Shown: positions 45,199 through 55,085 of the stretch, piece after piece
How positions within the stretch are numbered: the stretch's first letter is position 1
Layout of the letters: every line of letters begins with the position of its first letter
NCBI GenBank assembly: GCA_965237445.1
Contig: OZ250142.1
Location: forward strand, 2,418,001 to 2,482,000
Length of the DNA stretch: 64,000 nt
Source: G963668185 sp965237445
GTDB lineage: Bacteria > Chloroflexota > Dehalococcoidia > Lucifugimonadales > G963668185
Direction: 5' to 3'
Translations under genes and position numbers: made by a program
The notes under the pieces: generated by a model
What the model was told of the DNA's origin: nothing
Databases searched by the model: none
What the model saw: the letters and a program-made list of their open reading frames with translations, nothing else

Positions 45199-47490
45199 AT
45201 GAGTTCGAACGTGGTTCTTTCCAAGAAGGAATACAAAGTCGTGGGCACCCGCCCCGTTCGGCACGACGGTGTCGAAAAGGTCACCGGGGCCGCCCGATAT
45301 GGCGCTGACATTCACCTTCCAGGCATGCTGCACGGGAAGGTCCTCCGCAGCCCGCACGCCCATGCCGCCATCAAGCGCATAGACCTTTCGGCAGCCGAGG
45401 CCCACCCCAGTGTTAGGGCAATCGCCACCGGCAGGGATCTTGCGGAAGTGGCGGACAAGCTCTCCGACATTGGTGAAGAGATATTCACCAGCCTTCGCTA
45501 CATGCGCGACAACATACTAGCTGCGGACAAGGCGCTCTATGCTGGCCACCCTGTGGTCGCCGTCGCCGCCGACAGCCCGCACTTGGCCGAGGAAGCTCTT
45601 GCCCTGATCGACGTCGAGTACGAAGTGTTGCCTCCTGTTGTCGATGTCGAGGCGGCAATGGAGCCGGGCGCGCCGATACTTCACGAGCGTCTGGCAACCT
45701 CCGGCCTTGACGGAGAGAGCTACAGGGCGAACACAAACGTCGCCAGTCACGATCAATACATCCTTGGCGACGTGGTAGAAGGCTTCTCGCGGTCGGACGT
45801 AGTCGTTGAGCGTGAGTTCAGGACGAAGACCGTACACCAAGGGTACATTGAACCTCAGAGCGCCACCGTCATGTGGCGTGGCGACGGCCAGGTCACGGTC
45901 TGGTGCAGCAGCCAGGGACAGTTCGGCGTAAGGGACAGTACGGCCAAGGTGCTCGGCCTCTCCGAGTCAAGGGTCAAGGTAATACCAATGGAGATCGGCG
46001 GAGGCTTCGGCGGAAAGCTCTCGTGCAGGCTTGAGCCAATCGCCGCAGTGCTCTCGAAGAAGTCCGGCAGGCCGGTAAAGCTGGCGATGACCCGAGAAGA
46101 GGTCCTCACCGCCACGGGCCCCACATCCGGCAGCTACGTGAACATGAAGATTGGCGTGAAGAACGACGGCCGGATCATCGCCGCGCAGGCCATGCTTGCG
46201 CTCGAAGGCGGCGCCTTCCCGGGATCGCCTGTCGGTGGCGCAGCGGCCTGCATGCTGTCGCCATACAACATCGAAAACCTCCGTTTGGACGGCTACGACG
46301 TGGTCACCAACAAGCCGAAGACCACGGCCTACAGGGCCCCCGGAGCTCCCATTGGCGCGTTCGCAGTTGAAACGGTCGTTGACGAGATCTGCGAGCGGCT
46401 ACATTTGGACCCGGTTGAGATGCGTGCCCTGAACGCCGCCAGTGAGGGTACCAGGCGCGCGGACGGCGTCGTTAACGGCCCGATAGGCATGGAGGAGATC
46501 ATTGACGCAGTGCGGGCTCATCCACACTTCTGTGCGCCACTGGCTGATGGCAATACGGGCCGCGGCGTCGCATTCGGTTTCTGGAGAAACAACACCGGCC
46601 CGTCATGTGCAATTGCGAACGTTGCCCCGGACGGCTGCGTGGCCCTGACGGAGGGCTCTATGGACATCGGCGGCTCACGCACGGCCGTCGCCCAGATGCT
46701 GGCTGAAGTGCTCGGTATCCCTGTCGAGGACGTCCATCCTACCGTCGGTGACACCGAGGCAATCGGCTACACCTCGAACACCGGCGGCAGCGGCGTTGCG
46801 TTTAAGACCGGATGGGCCGCTCATGATGCGGCCGAAGACGTCAAGGCCCAACTCATAAGGCGAGCTGCGTTCATCTGGGAGACGGACGCGTCCAACGTCG
46901 AGTACGTCGACGGCGTTCTCCGGCACAAGGCGGACCCTGAGCTCAGCTACACTTTTAAGGAGATCGCCGCCCTTCTCAACGGCACCGGCGGTCCGATTGT
47001 CGGTCGTGCCAACGTGTATCCGAGGGGTGTCGGCGGCTCGTACATGGCCAACCTCGTGGATGTTGAGGTGGACTCAGAGACGGGCAAGGTTCAGGTGACG
47101 AGGTACACTGCCTTCCAGGACGCGGGCAAGGCCGTCCATCCCAGCTACGTCGAAGGGCAGATGCAGGGCGGCAGCGTTCAGGGCATCGGCTGGGCGCTGA
47201 ACGAAGAGTACTTTTACGGAGACGACGGCCGCATGGCCAACACTTCCCTGCTCGACTACCGCATGCCGACAAGTCTCGACGTGCCAATGATCGATACTGT
47301 GATCGTGGAGGTGCCGAATCCAGGCCATCCGTTCGGTGTGCGCGGGGTTGGAGAATCGTCGTTAGTCACTCCTATGGCCGCCATAGCTAACGCGATCCAC
47401 GATGCTGTCGGTATTCGGATGCGCGACCTTCCCATGAACCCGGATTCAGTCGTCCGTGCGCTCGCCAAGCACAACGGGCCCGCAGAATAA
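45199..47490 (+). CDS. Xanthine dehydrogenase family molybdopterin-binding subunit
   Basis: The 763-residue protein is the large molybdenum-cofactor subunit of a xanthine dehydrogenase/CO dehydrogenase/aldehyde oxidase-type hydroxylase. It has the N-terminal a/b hammerhead (RHDGVEKVTGAARYGADI, GKVLRSPHAHA), IGGGFGGKLSCRLEP, TTAYRAPGAPIGAFAVE and the catalytic glutamate in GVRGVGESSLVTPM. No FAD or 2Fe-2S subunit gene is adjacent, so partners must be encoded elsewhere. Its substrate is unknown. A long hairpin lies in its leader. Confidence 0.92.
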   Translation: MSSNVVLSKKEYKVVGTRPVRHDGVEKVTGAARYGADIHLPGMLHGKVLRSPHAHAAIKRIDLSAAEAHPSVRAIATGRDLAEVADKLSDIGEEIFTSLRYMRDNILAADKALYAGHPVVAVAADSPHLAEEALALIDVEYEVLPPVVDVEAAMEPGAPILHERLATSGLDGESYRANTNVASHDQYILGDVVEGFSRSDVVVEREFRTKTVHQGYIEPQSATVMWRGDGQVTVWCSSQGQFGVRDSTAKVLGLSESRVKVIPMEIGGGFGGKLSCRLEPIAAVLSKKSGRPVKLAMTREEVLTATGPTSGSYVNMKIGVKNDGRIIAAQAMLALEGGAFPGSPVGGAAACMLSPYNIENLRLDGYDVVTNKPKTTAYRAPGAPIGAFAVETVVDEICERLHLDPVEMRALNAASEGTRRADGVVNGPIGMEEIIDAVRAHPHFCAPLADGNTGRGVAFGFWRNNTGPSCAIANVAPDGCVALTEGSMDIGGSRTAVAQMLAEVLGIPVEDVHPTVGDTEAIGYTSNTGGSGVAFKTGWAAHDAAEDVKAQLIRRAAFIWETDASNVEYVDGVLRHKADPELSYTFKEIAALLNGTGGPIVGRANVYPRGVGGSYMANLVDVEVDSETGKVQVTRYTAFQDAGKAVHPSYVEGQMQGGSVQGIGWALNEEYFYGDDGRMANTSLLDYRMPTSLDVPMIDTVIVEVPNPGHPFGVRGVGESSLVTPMAAIANAIHDAVGIRMRDLPMNPDSVVRALAKHNGPAE

Positions 47491-47708
47491 GTCTTTCTAG
47501 AAGTCCCGCTTGGCCTCGACAACTTTGCCGGATGTCTTCGGAATGGGACGCAGTGTCTCATTGCGAAAACGACCAGGAGGTTACCCTCACGTTGAGATTC
47601 AACCTGAAATCCCCACCGGGCGTTTCGCACGTATCACATGGCGAAGCGCAGGCCCATGTCCGGTAAAATGCGAACGGTACGGCTCAATCCCGGCAGGAAT
47701 TTAGACAA

Positions 47709-48686
47709 ATGGCAGAAGACGCGGAACTCGTAAACGGGGACTACGCTATCTCGGTTCAGGGCGCCACCAAGGTGTTCGGCGACACCGTTGCTGTTGATCG
47801 CGTCACCTTTGATATCAAGAAGGGCGAGGTGGTCGGTTTCCTCGGTCCAAACGGGTCAGGCAAGACCACCACCATGCGCCTCATAACATCGTTCTACTCG
47901 CCGGAAGGCGGCAGCATTTTCGTGGATGGCGTCGACACGCAGGACGACGAGACCGCAACTAGGGAGTTGATCGGGTACCTGCCCGAGAGCAATCCCCTCT
48001 ACGAAGACATGCTCGTGAACGAGTACCTGTCCTTCGTGGCCGATCTTCGCGGAATTCCGAAGGCCGACTACAAACGTAATCTGGAAAAGACCATCGATGA
48101 GACCGGTATTAACGAGGTCTACTACCGGCCGATACACGAGCTTTCAAAGGGATACCACCAGCGTGTGGGGCTCGCGCAGGCCATCCTCCACCAGCCGGAG
48201 GTCTTGATACTGGACGAACCCACCGAAGGGCTTGATCCTAATCAGCGCGTCACGATACGTGAGCTCATAAAGTCTCTGGGAGAGGAACACACTGTCCTGC
48301 TGAGCACTCACGTGATGCAGGAGGTAGAGGCCACTTGCGAACGAATCCTGCTGATTAATCGCGGGAGGCTCGTGGCTGACGACTCCGTGCAGGAGCTCTT
48401 GACGCGGGCGCGTGGCATGCGTCGCCTGTTTGTCGAGGCCGAGGGCAACCAGATCGAGTCCAAGCTCAACGTGCTCGACGGACTCGGCAGCATTCGGCGT
48501 TTGGATCCTATCGAAAACCGGAAGCGATACGAGCTGACAGTGTCTGGCGACGCCGACTTAAGGCCCCAGGTATTCAACGTAGCCAAGAAGGAAGGCTGGA
48601 CTCTTTGGGAGCTTCACGAAGAGGCCTCTACGCTGGAAGACGTGTTCCACGTCCTTACTGAAGAGGCTGAGCGGGAGGCACGGTAA
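47709..48686 (+). CDS. ABC transporter ATP-binding protein, GldA-like
   Basis: The 325-residue ATPase has Walker A GPNGSGKTT, the Q-loop region, signature LSKGYHQRVGLAQA and Walker B VLILDEPTEGLDP, with a C-terminal extension (~220-325) like that of GldA. It would power the membrane protein encoded 7 bases downstream. In Bacteroidetes such systems serve gliding; in other phyla they occur without gliding and their role is open. Confidence 0.92.
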   Translation: MAEDAELVNGDYAISVQGATKVFGDTVAVDRVTFDIKKGEVVGFLGPNGSGKTTTMRLITSFYSPEGGSIFVDGVDTQDDETATRELIGYLPESNPLYEDMLVNEYLSFVADLRGIPKADYKRNLEKTIDETGINEVYYRPIHELSKGYHQRVGLAQAILHQPEVLILDEPTEGLDPNQRVTIRELIKSLGEEHTVLLSTHVMQEVEATCERILLINRGRLVADDSVQELLTRARGMRRLFVEAEGNQIESKLNVLDGLGSIRRLDPIENRKRYELTVSGDADLRPQVFNVAKKEGWTLWELHEEASTLEDVFHVLTEEAEREAR

Positions 48687-48693
48687 GCACACC

Positions 48694-50961
48694 ATGCGGC
48701 CGTTCCTTGCGCTCGTAAAGAAGGATCTTAAGGGTTACTTCGATCAGCCCACCGGGTACATCCTGGTAATCATCTTCGTGGTTCTTCTGTCGTACCTGTT
48801 CTTTAACGCGGCGTTCCTGAACGACGAGGCCTCGCTGAGGCCGCTGTTCGCCGTAGAATTCAGCCCTTCCCTGCCCTGGCTGCTTGCGATCTTCGTCCCG
48901 GCCGCAACCATGCGCCTGCTGGCTGAAGAGCACCGTGACGGCACGCTCGAGTTTCTGATGACCCAGCCCGTCAGAGGCTGGACTGTGTTGTTGGCGAAGT
49001 TCACGGCCGGCTTGGTCTTCGTTGGCGCCGCCATCGCCGCCACAATCATAATCCCGCTCACCCTTCAGACCGCCGGCGATCTCGACGAAGGCGCGATAAT
49101 CGCCCAGTACATCGGCAGCATCTTTCTTACGGCATCACTCATAGCGATCGGTCTGTTCACCTCGAGCCTTACCAGAAACCAGATCGTTTCGTTCATGGCC
49201 GCTCTCGCCCTCAACTTTATCCTCATGCTGGCCGGCCTCGATCTGGTGCGCGCAGCCCTCCCGCTGAACGTTGCGGTGTTGTTCCAGGACCTCAGCCCCG
49301 TGACCCACTTCAGCAGCATGGCCCGCGGCGTGCTGGACCTGCGCGACGTGGTCTACTTCCTGGCCCTCATCTTCACCTTCCTCAGCGCCGCATACCTGAT
49401 GCTGCGTGCAAGATCGCTGAGCCGGCGTTCTCCCCGCTTTGTGCTCCTGCAGTTTGGCGTTGCGGGTATGGTCGTGCTTAGCCTGCTCGTCGGCTGGTTT
49501 GGAAGCTCGATCGGCGGACGCTTGGACCTGACAGAAGACAAGCTGTACACGCTCAGCGATGGCATGGAGCAGATCGTCGGCGAACTGGACGATGTTTTAA
49601 CGATCAAGCTCTTCGAGTCCCAGGAACTGCCTCCGCAGTACGCTCTGGTCGCAAGGGATGTGAACGACTTCCTGGACGAACTCGCGGCTACATCCGAGAA
49701 CGTCTTAGTCGTCAAGCGCTACCCCAAGCCTGAAGAACAGGACGATGAGGCCAGCCTGGAGGCCCAGTTGCTGGGTGTGCCTCAGGTGCAGTCCGAAGTA
49801 CGGAGCCGTAGCGAACTGCAGCTCCAGAACATCTACCTCGGTCTTGCCATGACCTACGCTGACAGAAAGAAGATTCTGCCCTTCATCGAGCAGGTCGACG
49901 GGCTCGAGTACCGCGTTGCCTCGCTCACCAATCAGATGCTGTCTAGGCAACGCAAGTCCGTCGGCTTCCTCTCCGGCCACGACGAGATGACTCTGGAAGT
50001 CCACTTGGAGTCCATAGCCAACGCCCTGCAGGTCAACTACGACGTGTTGCAGGTCGAGGCTGAGGAAGGACGCGAGCTGGATCTCTCCGGCCTCGACGTG
50101 CTGGTCGTGCCGAGGCCCATATCGCCCATGCCGCCGCAGCACCTGCAGGAGATCAGGGAATACATCGACGGCGGAGGCAGGGCTGCCTTCCTGCTGGACC
50201 CGATCGTAATCTTCCCGGACCCTCAGAGCGGGGCCCTCCTGGGCGTGGAAAACACGGCCAGCATGGCGTCGTTCATGAGACGTTACGGCGTGTTCGTGGA
50301 CACGGACCTGTTGCTCGACTTCCGGTCTTACTCCAACTTCCCCGGCTCCGCGCTTCCCTACCCTTACTGGATGCGCGTCCCGGTCATCGACCACAAGATT
50401 GCCGGAAATGCGGAGACCGTCGTACTCGCTTGGGCAAGCTCCGTCGGCAGTACGCGCTCGGAGGTTGGCCCGGTTGAAGTAATACCCCTGCTCGAAACAA
50501 GGGGATCGGCCGCGCGCCTTGAGTTGGCCGAAGGTGATGCGATGTTCAACGTGAGCCCGGACATCTTCCCTGACGTGCCGCAAACCGAGTGGAGAGAGCA
50601 GCTCACCGGCGTAGCTGTCACTGGCCCGGCGCCTGCCTCGGACAATGGCGCCTCGTTCCGGCTTGTCGTTGTGGGCGATGCGGACTGGATATCCGACACG
50701 GTTCTGAGCCAGCCGGACGGTCCAGGAAACCTTCTTCTCTTCTCCAACCTGGTGGACTGGCTGGCGCAGGAAGATGCGCTCGCCGAGATCAGGTCAAAGC
50801 TCATAACATCGCGCCAGCTTCTGTTCGACTCTCAAACTCACCAGTTGCTCGTACAGTACGGCAACATCGTAGGCATTCCTGTCTTCTTCGCCCTGCTGGG
50901 GCTCTTCCGTTACTTCATGCGCCGCCGCGCCACACGGAGGGTGTACCGAAGTGCAAGGTAG
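48694..50961 (+). CDS. Fused ABC-2 permease and GldG-like auxiliary protein
   Basis: The 755-residue protein joins two parts. Residues ~1-240 form an ABC-2 type permease with six hydrophobic segments (GldF-like). From ~255, after a further TM, comes an ABC_transp_aux (GldG-like) extracytoplasmic domain, with LTEDKLYTLSDGMEQIV at its start and LDVLVVPRP in the middle. A last TM precedes the basic end RYFMRRRATRRV. It follows the ATPase gene and overlaps the DUF4340 gene. Confidence 0.9.
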   Translation: MRPFLALVKKDLKGYFDQPTGYILVIIFVVLLSYLFFNAAFLNDEASLRPLFAVEFSPSLPWLLAIFVPAATMRLLAEEHRDGTLEFLMTQPVRGWTVLLAKFTAGLVFVGAAIAATIIIPLTLQTAGDLDEGAIIAQYIGSIFLTASLIAIGLFTSSLTRNQIVSFMAALALNFILMLAGLDLVRAALPLNVAVLFQDLSPVTHFSSMARGVLDLRDVVYFLALIFTFLSAAYLMLRARSLSRRSPRFVLLQFGVAGMVVLSLLVGWFGSSIGGRLDLTEDKLYTLSDGMEQIVGELDDVLTIKLFESQELPPQYALVARDVNDFLDELAATSENVLVVKRYPKPEEQDDEASLEAQLLGVPQVQSEVRSRSELQLQNIYLGLAMTYADRKKILPFIEQVDGLEYRVASLTNQMLSRQRKSVGFLSGHDEMTLEVHLESIANALQVNYDVLQVEAEEGRELDLSGLDVLVVPRPISPMPPQHLQEIREYIDGGGRAAFLLDPIVIFPDPQSGALLGVENTASMASFMRRYGVFVDTDLLLDFRSYSNFPGSALPYPYWMRVPVIDHKIAGNAETVVLAWASSVGSTRSEVGPVEVIPLLETRGSAARLELAEGDAMFNVSPDIFPDVPQTEWREQLTGVAVTGPAPASDNGASFRLVVVGDADWISDTVLSQPDGPGNLLLFSNLVDWLAQEDALAEIRSKLITSRQLLFDSQTHQLLVQYGNIVGIPVFFALLGLFRYFMRRRATRRVYRSAR

Positions 50962-51910
50962 GCAAGTAGCGCTGGTGTTCGTCGTTCTGGTGACCATTGC
51001 GATCGCCGGACTGGTTGGGCGGTTTTTCACGGCCGGCTCTGACGAGTTGTCGTTCGAGGGCCTCTTGCCGATCACACCGGATGTCGTCGACGAGGTTACA
51101 CTCGAAGGCGGCTCCGAGCAGACGACAATTCGCAGACAGAACAACGAGTGGCTGCTGGTTACTGGACGCACCGAGCCCGCGTTCGACCGCCGACTCGCCG
51201 TATTCTGGAACACGGTACTCCTCGTCGATGGCGCTCAGCTAATCGCCCGGAATCCCGCCAACCATGAGCGCATGGGCGTGGACGAGTCCCAGGGCGTGCG
51301 TGTCGGCTTCTACCTCGGTGATGCCTTGCAAGAAGAGTTGATCTTCAGCACCGTGTGGTCTGAGGAGGCGCGGCTCTGCTACGTGCGCCGTCCGCGCGGC
51401 GATGATGTGTACGGCGTACCGTGCGGCTTTTCTCAGATTTTTGACCCCTCACCGTACTCGTGGAGGGACCCCATAATCGCGCAGCTTCCGCGCGAGGAAT
51501 TGGACTCGCTGACATTCACGTACCCGGACGACGCCTTCGTTTTGAGGCGTGCCGGCCCCGGGTGGGTCGTTGAAGCGGAAGGACAGCAGTTCACGGCCAA
51601 CCCCCTCCAGGTGGAGACGATGCTTCAGCTCGTAGAGTTCATCGTGGCGCAGGGTTTCGTGGAGGACGATCAAGCGGGCACCGTCGACTTCGGTTCGCCC
51701 CACGCGCAGCTTACCGTCGCCACGGCGCCCGGATCGCAACTGGGCGGCGTAAACATGCTGTTCCTGAGGGTGTCAGATGATGTCTACTACGTGAAGCGCC
51801 AGGGGTCAGACGACGTCTACCTGTTGGACGGTCGCACCGTTGATGCCCTGCTGCGTCCCCGCGAGGGCTACATCTTTACGATCGAGCCGGCACCGGACAC
51901 CGGAGGCTAG
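50951..51910 (+). CDS. DUF4340 domain protein
   Basis: The 319-residue protein starts with GTG 50951, inside the end of the permease gene. It has one N-terminal membrane segment (~7-25), then an extracytoplasmic DUF4340 region (TIRRQNNEWLLV, FDRRLAVFWNTVLLVDG, VYYVKRQGSDDVYLLDG). DUF4340 proteins commonly accompany GldA/GldFG-type transporters, as here. Their role is unknown. Confidence 0.85.
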   Translation: MQGRQVALVFVVLVTIAIAGLVGRFFTAGSDELSFEGLLPITPDVVDEVTLEGGSEQTTIRRQNNEWLLVTGRTEPAFDRRLAVFWNTVLLVDGAQLIARNPANHERMGVDESQGVRVGFYLGDALQEELIFSTVWSEEARLCYVRRPRGDDVYGVPCGFSQIFDPSPYSWRDPIIAQLPREELDSLTFTYPDDAFVLRRAGPGWVVEAEGQQFTANPLQVETMLQLVEFIVAQGFVEDDQAGTVDFGSPHAQLTVATAPGSQLGGVNMLFLRVSDDVYYVKRQGSDDVYLLDGRTVDALLRPREGYIFTIEPAPDTGG

Positions 51911-52183
51911 CACCTCTCGCCTGCCGCCGGAGGCTTCCCTGCAATTCTCCCACGCCGCCTGTGAGAGTAGAGAGACAATGCTAGGCGCATGCCTAGTGCT
52001 CCCCCAGGGAACGGCGAACGTCTAATTCCCGCGGGAATGTCTGCCTTTGAACGCCGGCCCAGCGTAGAGGCAGGTTTCAAACCTGCCCTCTCCCTAAATC
52101 CGCAGGCACGGCGCCATTTGACGTTTGCAGGCCATCCGCCGACTCGCCCTTTATGGGTGCAGGTCCACGCGCCCTGCCCCTGC
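51911..52183. repeat. Intergenic repeats
   Basis: GGCAGGTTTCAAACCTGCC (52067-52085) is a perfect palindrome around one base. The stretch TTTATGGGTGCAGG...CCTGCCCCTGCCTAG (52151-52189) recurs at 62087-62121, in each case across the 3' end of a minus-strand gene. Confidence 0.6.
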
Positions 52184-53161
52184 CTAGTGCGCGGCCTCAT
52201 AGTGCGCCCCCAGCGCGTCGTACGCGAAATCGCTGTCGATGTCCCGCCACACTGAGTGCACGTGGTTGGCGTAGTCCTGAGTGTTGTCGTACTCCACAAA
52301 GAAGCGCGGCCCGTGAATGCGGTAGTAGTGCGGCTCGCGCGGCCTGTCGCCGCCCGCCCATCCGAAGTGGATGTCCTCTATCCCTGCTGCCTCGATCTCC
52401 CTCATTGAGCGCTCTGCCAAACTGCCCTCATGCCGGTCGACGTAAGTCCTGACCAGCGACATCAGCCTGTCGCGAGAGTCCGCTGGCAGCGCGCCTGCGG
52501 CCACTCCCGCCGGCCGGCCCAACTCCACGCGCTTGCTGTTCCGCATCACCATCTCGGACGGAGCCACCGGGTAGATCGTCGCAATAGACCGCAGGTCGTC
52601 GCCGAGCGACACGTACAGGTCCCGTGCAAGGTCCTCCTCCTGGCGCATTATCCTCAGACCTTTGTGGTGCCCGTGACGCACCTGCGCCGGGTTGGCTCCA
52701 AGGAAACAGGGCGTGGACCCTGCCACCTTCCCGTCGACTATAGTGAAATGCAGTGACAGGTGGTGTCCTTCCACCCTCCACCCCCACGTCCCGTCGCCCG
52801 GCTCGCCGAAGATGCTGTGAAAGTAAAGCTCCGGCAGCCGCCTGAAGCTCGACGCGCCGGCCATTGCCTCCACCTCGCCAAGTATCAACTCGTGGTCTAT
52901 GATCTGCTTGGCGCGCTCGAAAGCCTCCGGGTTCAGCCCGGACGACATCAAGGCGTCAGCCGCCTCGAGCGCCGCGCCGTCCATCTCGCCCCTGGAGAGA
53001 CCCTGCCGTTCCACCGGCGTGAAGTACCAGTTGAGTCGCTCCGGCGTCACGAACGGGAAAGTCGCTCTGGATCGCTGGGAGGTGTTGAGAGTACTAAGCC
53101 AGGCCTTCGCCGCCTCCGCCATCTCGTGCGCCGCCTTCACGGTGTTTGGTGCTTCGCCCAT
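52184..53161 (-). CDS. DUF3500 family protein
   Basis: The 325-residue protein matches DUF3500 throughout: LNWYFTPVERQGLSRGEMDG, ELYFHSIFGEPGDGTWGWRV, EGHHLSLHFTIVDGKVAGST and HFGWAGGDRPREPHYYRIHG. The family is found with uncharacterised secreted or cytoplasmic catabolic enzymes and is histidine- and acid-rich, compatible with metal binding; no function is established. No signal peptide is visible. Its last bases lie in a dispersed repeat. Confidence 0.88.
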   Translation of the reverse strand: MGEAPNTVKAAHEMAEAAKAWLSTLNTSQRSRATFPFVTPERLNWYFTPVERQGLSRGEMDGAALEAADALMSSGLNPEAFERAKQIIDHELILGEVEAMAGASSFRRLPELYFHSIFGEPGDGTWGWRVEGHHLSLHFTIVDGKVAGSTPCFLGANPAQVRHGHHKGLRIMRQEEDLARDLYVSLGDDLRSIATIYPVAPSEMVMRNSKRVELGRPAGVAAGALPADSRDRLMSLVRTYVDRHEGSLAERSMREIEAAGIEDIHFGWAGGDRPREPHYYRIHGPRFFVEYDNTQDYANHVHSVWRDIDSDFAYDALGAHYEAAH

Positions 53162-53389
53162 CGCGTGCCTCCTTCAGGTTCGAGCGTGCCCTCAGTCTAT
53201 CCACCCCATCCTTGTATCTTGGAGGGGCGTGGCAGATCGGTCCATCCTTGGTCGCAAGAGACCGCAGGTTAGCATGATCGTCACGCCCCTAAGCTCCCCC
53301 AAGAGCCCGTACAGTTGGTCGGACCCGAGAGTCCGGATGTGCAAGGTTGGGCCCGGGAGTACATCGATCTTAGTCCAAAGGAGGGGTGA
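53162..53389 (+). mobile_element. Noncoding 5' region of the IS110 element
   Basis: IS110-family elements carry a noncoding end that is transcribed into a bridge RNA. This 228-bp gap before the transposase is the candidate. It contains a hairpin CGGAC-CCGAGA-GTCCG (53320-53335) and further GC-rich pairs (TTGGGCCCGGGA). The element's left boundary cannot be fixed by eye. Confidence 0.4.
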
Positions 53390-54352
53390 ATGGAATCAGG
53401 CGAAGTTTACATCGGTGTGGATGTGTCAAGCTCTGAGTTTGTAGTTGGGGTCTTACCAACCGGTGAGCTGTGGAAGGTAGCAAACGATTCAGAAGGGATC
53501 GCCTCATTGAAACAGCGTGTTGAGGCGCTTCGTCCTACGCGCATAGTACTGGAAGCTACCGGAGGGTATGAGACCAGGGTTGCGGCCGAGTTGTTCGATG
53601 CGGGACTGCCTGTATCGGTCGTCAACCCGCGGCAGGTCCGTGAGTTCGCACGTGCTACGGGGAGGCTGGCCAAGACCGACACGATCGATGCACTGATGCT
53701 GGCTCGCTTCGCAGAGGCCGTCAAGCCGCCTGTACGCAAACTGCCAGGAGAAGCCGAGAGGAAGTTGCGAGGCTTGGTTGCCAGGCGCCGCCAGGTCGTC
53801 GGGATGATCACAGCTGAGCGCCACCGCCTGTCGAAGGCGCCGATGGCCGTCAAGCCCGGAATCAGACAACACATCACCTGGCTGAACAGTGAGTTGGATG
53901 ACCTAGATGAGCATCTGGACAGCCTGATCAAGTCCAGCCCAATGTGGCGGCCCAAAGTCAACCTGCTGCGTAGCGTGCCGGGCATTGGACCTGTGGCCTC
54001 CACCATGCTGTTGGTACATCTTCCTGAACTCGGCCAACTCAATCGCAGACAGATCGCATCTCTCGTGGGCGTTGCACCACATAATCGAGACAGCGGCACC
54101 TTCCGAGGCAGACGGTCGGTATGGGGTGGACGAGGACATGTCCGGTCGGCTTTGTACATGGCGACCCTCGTGGCTACTCGTTTCAATCCGGTGATCAAAA
54201 CCTTCTACACACGTCTGTGCGAGGCAGGCAAACCAAAGAAGGTCGCCCTGACAGCCTCCATACGAAAGCTACTTACCATCCTCAACGTCATCATGAGAGA
54301 CCAGACACCCTGGGATCCGACCAAACACACTCAGCCTGCCAGAATCTCTTGA
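53390..54352 (+). CDS. IS110-family transposase (DEDD recombinase)
   Basis: The 320-residue protein has the IS110 DEDD RuvC-like site: Asp11 in YIGVDVSS, Glu55 in VLEATGGYE, Asp97 and Asp100 in KTDTIDAL. The C-terminal Transposase_20 domain has SVPGIGPVASTMLL and the serine in GHVRSALYMATL. AAAGGAGGGG precedes the ATG. Length and all catalytic residues are intact, so the element may still be active. Its downstream end is not identifiable. Confidence 0.95.
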   Translation: MESGEVYIGVDVSSSEFVVGVLPTGELWKVANDSEGIASLKQRVEALRPTRIVLEATGGYETRVAAELFDAGLPVSVVNPRQVREFARATGRLAKTDTIDALMLARFAEAVKPPVRKLPGEAERKLRGLVARRRQVVGMITAERHRLSKAPMAVKPGIRQHITWLNSELDDLDEHLDSLIKSSPMWRPKVNLLRSVPGIGPVASTMLLVHLPELGQLNRRQIASLVGVAPHNRDSGTFRGRRSVWGGRGHVRSALYMATLVATRFNPVIKTFYTRLCEAGKPKKVALTASIRKLLTILNVIMRDQTPWDPTKHTQPARIS

Positions 54353-54598
54353 CACTCAAGACAGTTGCTAACCTTCCGTGTACGCCCAATGCACGCCCTT
54401 GTCCATAGCACAGCCGTCTCCGGTCTGATAGGACGAGATCTCTAGCATTGCAGACGCTTCAACTTCCTCAACGCGTGCCTCACATCCAATCGGCAAACGG
54501 CTCCCCCTTTATAGGTGGAGGGCCATGCCCTGCCTGCCTGTTGAAGTCCGGGCTGTTCATGTGTAACTTAGGCGCACCAACACTTGGAGTCTAAGAAC
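54353..54598. other. Region between the transposase and the MOSC gene
   Basis: No gene is seen. It should include the right end of the IS110 element. A stretch near 54510 (CCTTTATAGGTGGAGGGCCA) resembles the dispersed TTTATGGGTGCAGG repeat. Confidence 0.35.
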
Positions 54599-55060
54599 AT
54601 GGCAACAGCAGAGTCAGGTAGGGTCTCCTCGCTTCGACTGTGCCTCGGGCATCGTGAGCCGATGGAAGAGGTCGGCGACGTCGAGATAGTCGCCGGCTAC
54701 GGCATCGAGGGAGACCGGCACGCCACGCGCGGCCAGGCCCGCGCCCACCGGCAGGTGCTGCTCATGGCGCAGGAGATGCTGACCGCATTCGACCTTGCCC
54801 CCGGCGAGGTTAGGGAGAACATCACCACCGAGGGTATAGCACTCCAGGAGCTTGCCACCGGAGACCGCCTCGCTCTTGGCAGCGAAGCCGTCCTCGAGAT
54901 CACCGGCGACTGCGAGCCCTGTGAGCGTATGGACGAGATTCGCCAGGGCCTACGGGGCGAGCTCGAGCGCAAGCGCGGAATGCTCGCTACCGTATTGGAG
55001 AGCGGCACGGTCAACGCCGGCGATCCTGTCCGCGTACTCAAGGGCGCAGCGGCCCGCTAG
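54599..55060 (+). CDS. MOSC domain protein
   Basis: The 153-residue protein is a stand-alone MOSC domain, a fold that handles the molybdenum cofactor sulfur. GYGIEGDRHATRG, RENITTEGIAL and ITGDCEPCERMDEIRQGL, with the conserved cysteine, are seen in order. ATG 54599 was preferred over TTG 54584. It may act on the cofactor of molybdenum enzymes such as the hydroxylase at 45.2 kb (inference). The phosphotriesterase-like gene follows at 25 bases. Confidence 0.88.
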   Translation: MATAESGRVSSLRLCLGHREPMEEVGDVEIVAGYGIEGDRHATRGQARAHRQVLLMAQEMLTAFDLAPGEVRENITTEGIALQELATGDRLALGSEAVLEITGDCEPCERMDEIRQGLRGELERKRGMLATVLESGTVNAGDPVRVLKGAAAR

Positions 55061-55085
55061 TCCTCTTCGAGTGAACGTTAACCGT

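Noticed and set aside
47509..47590. 3' remnant of an acyl-CoA synthetase on the minus strand
   Set aside because: About 25 codons read PIPKTSGKVVEAKRDF before a stop, resembling such C-termini, but nothing upstream supports a gene, so I do not annotate it.
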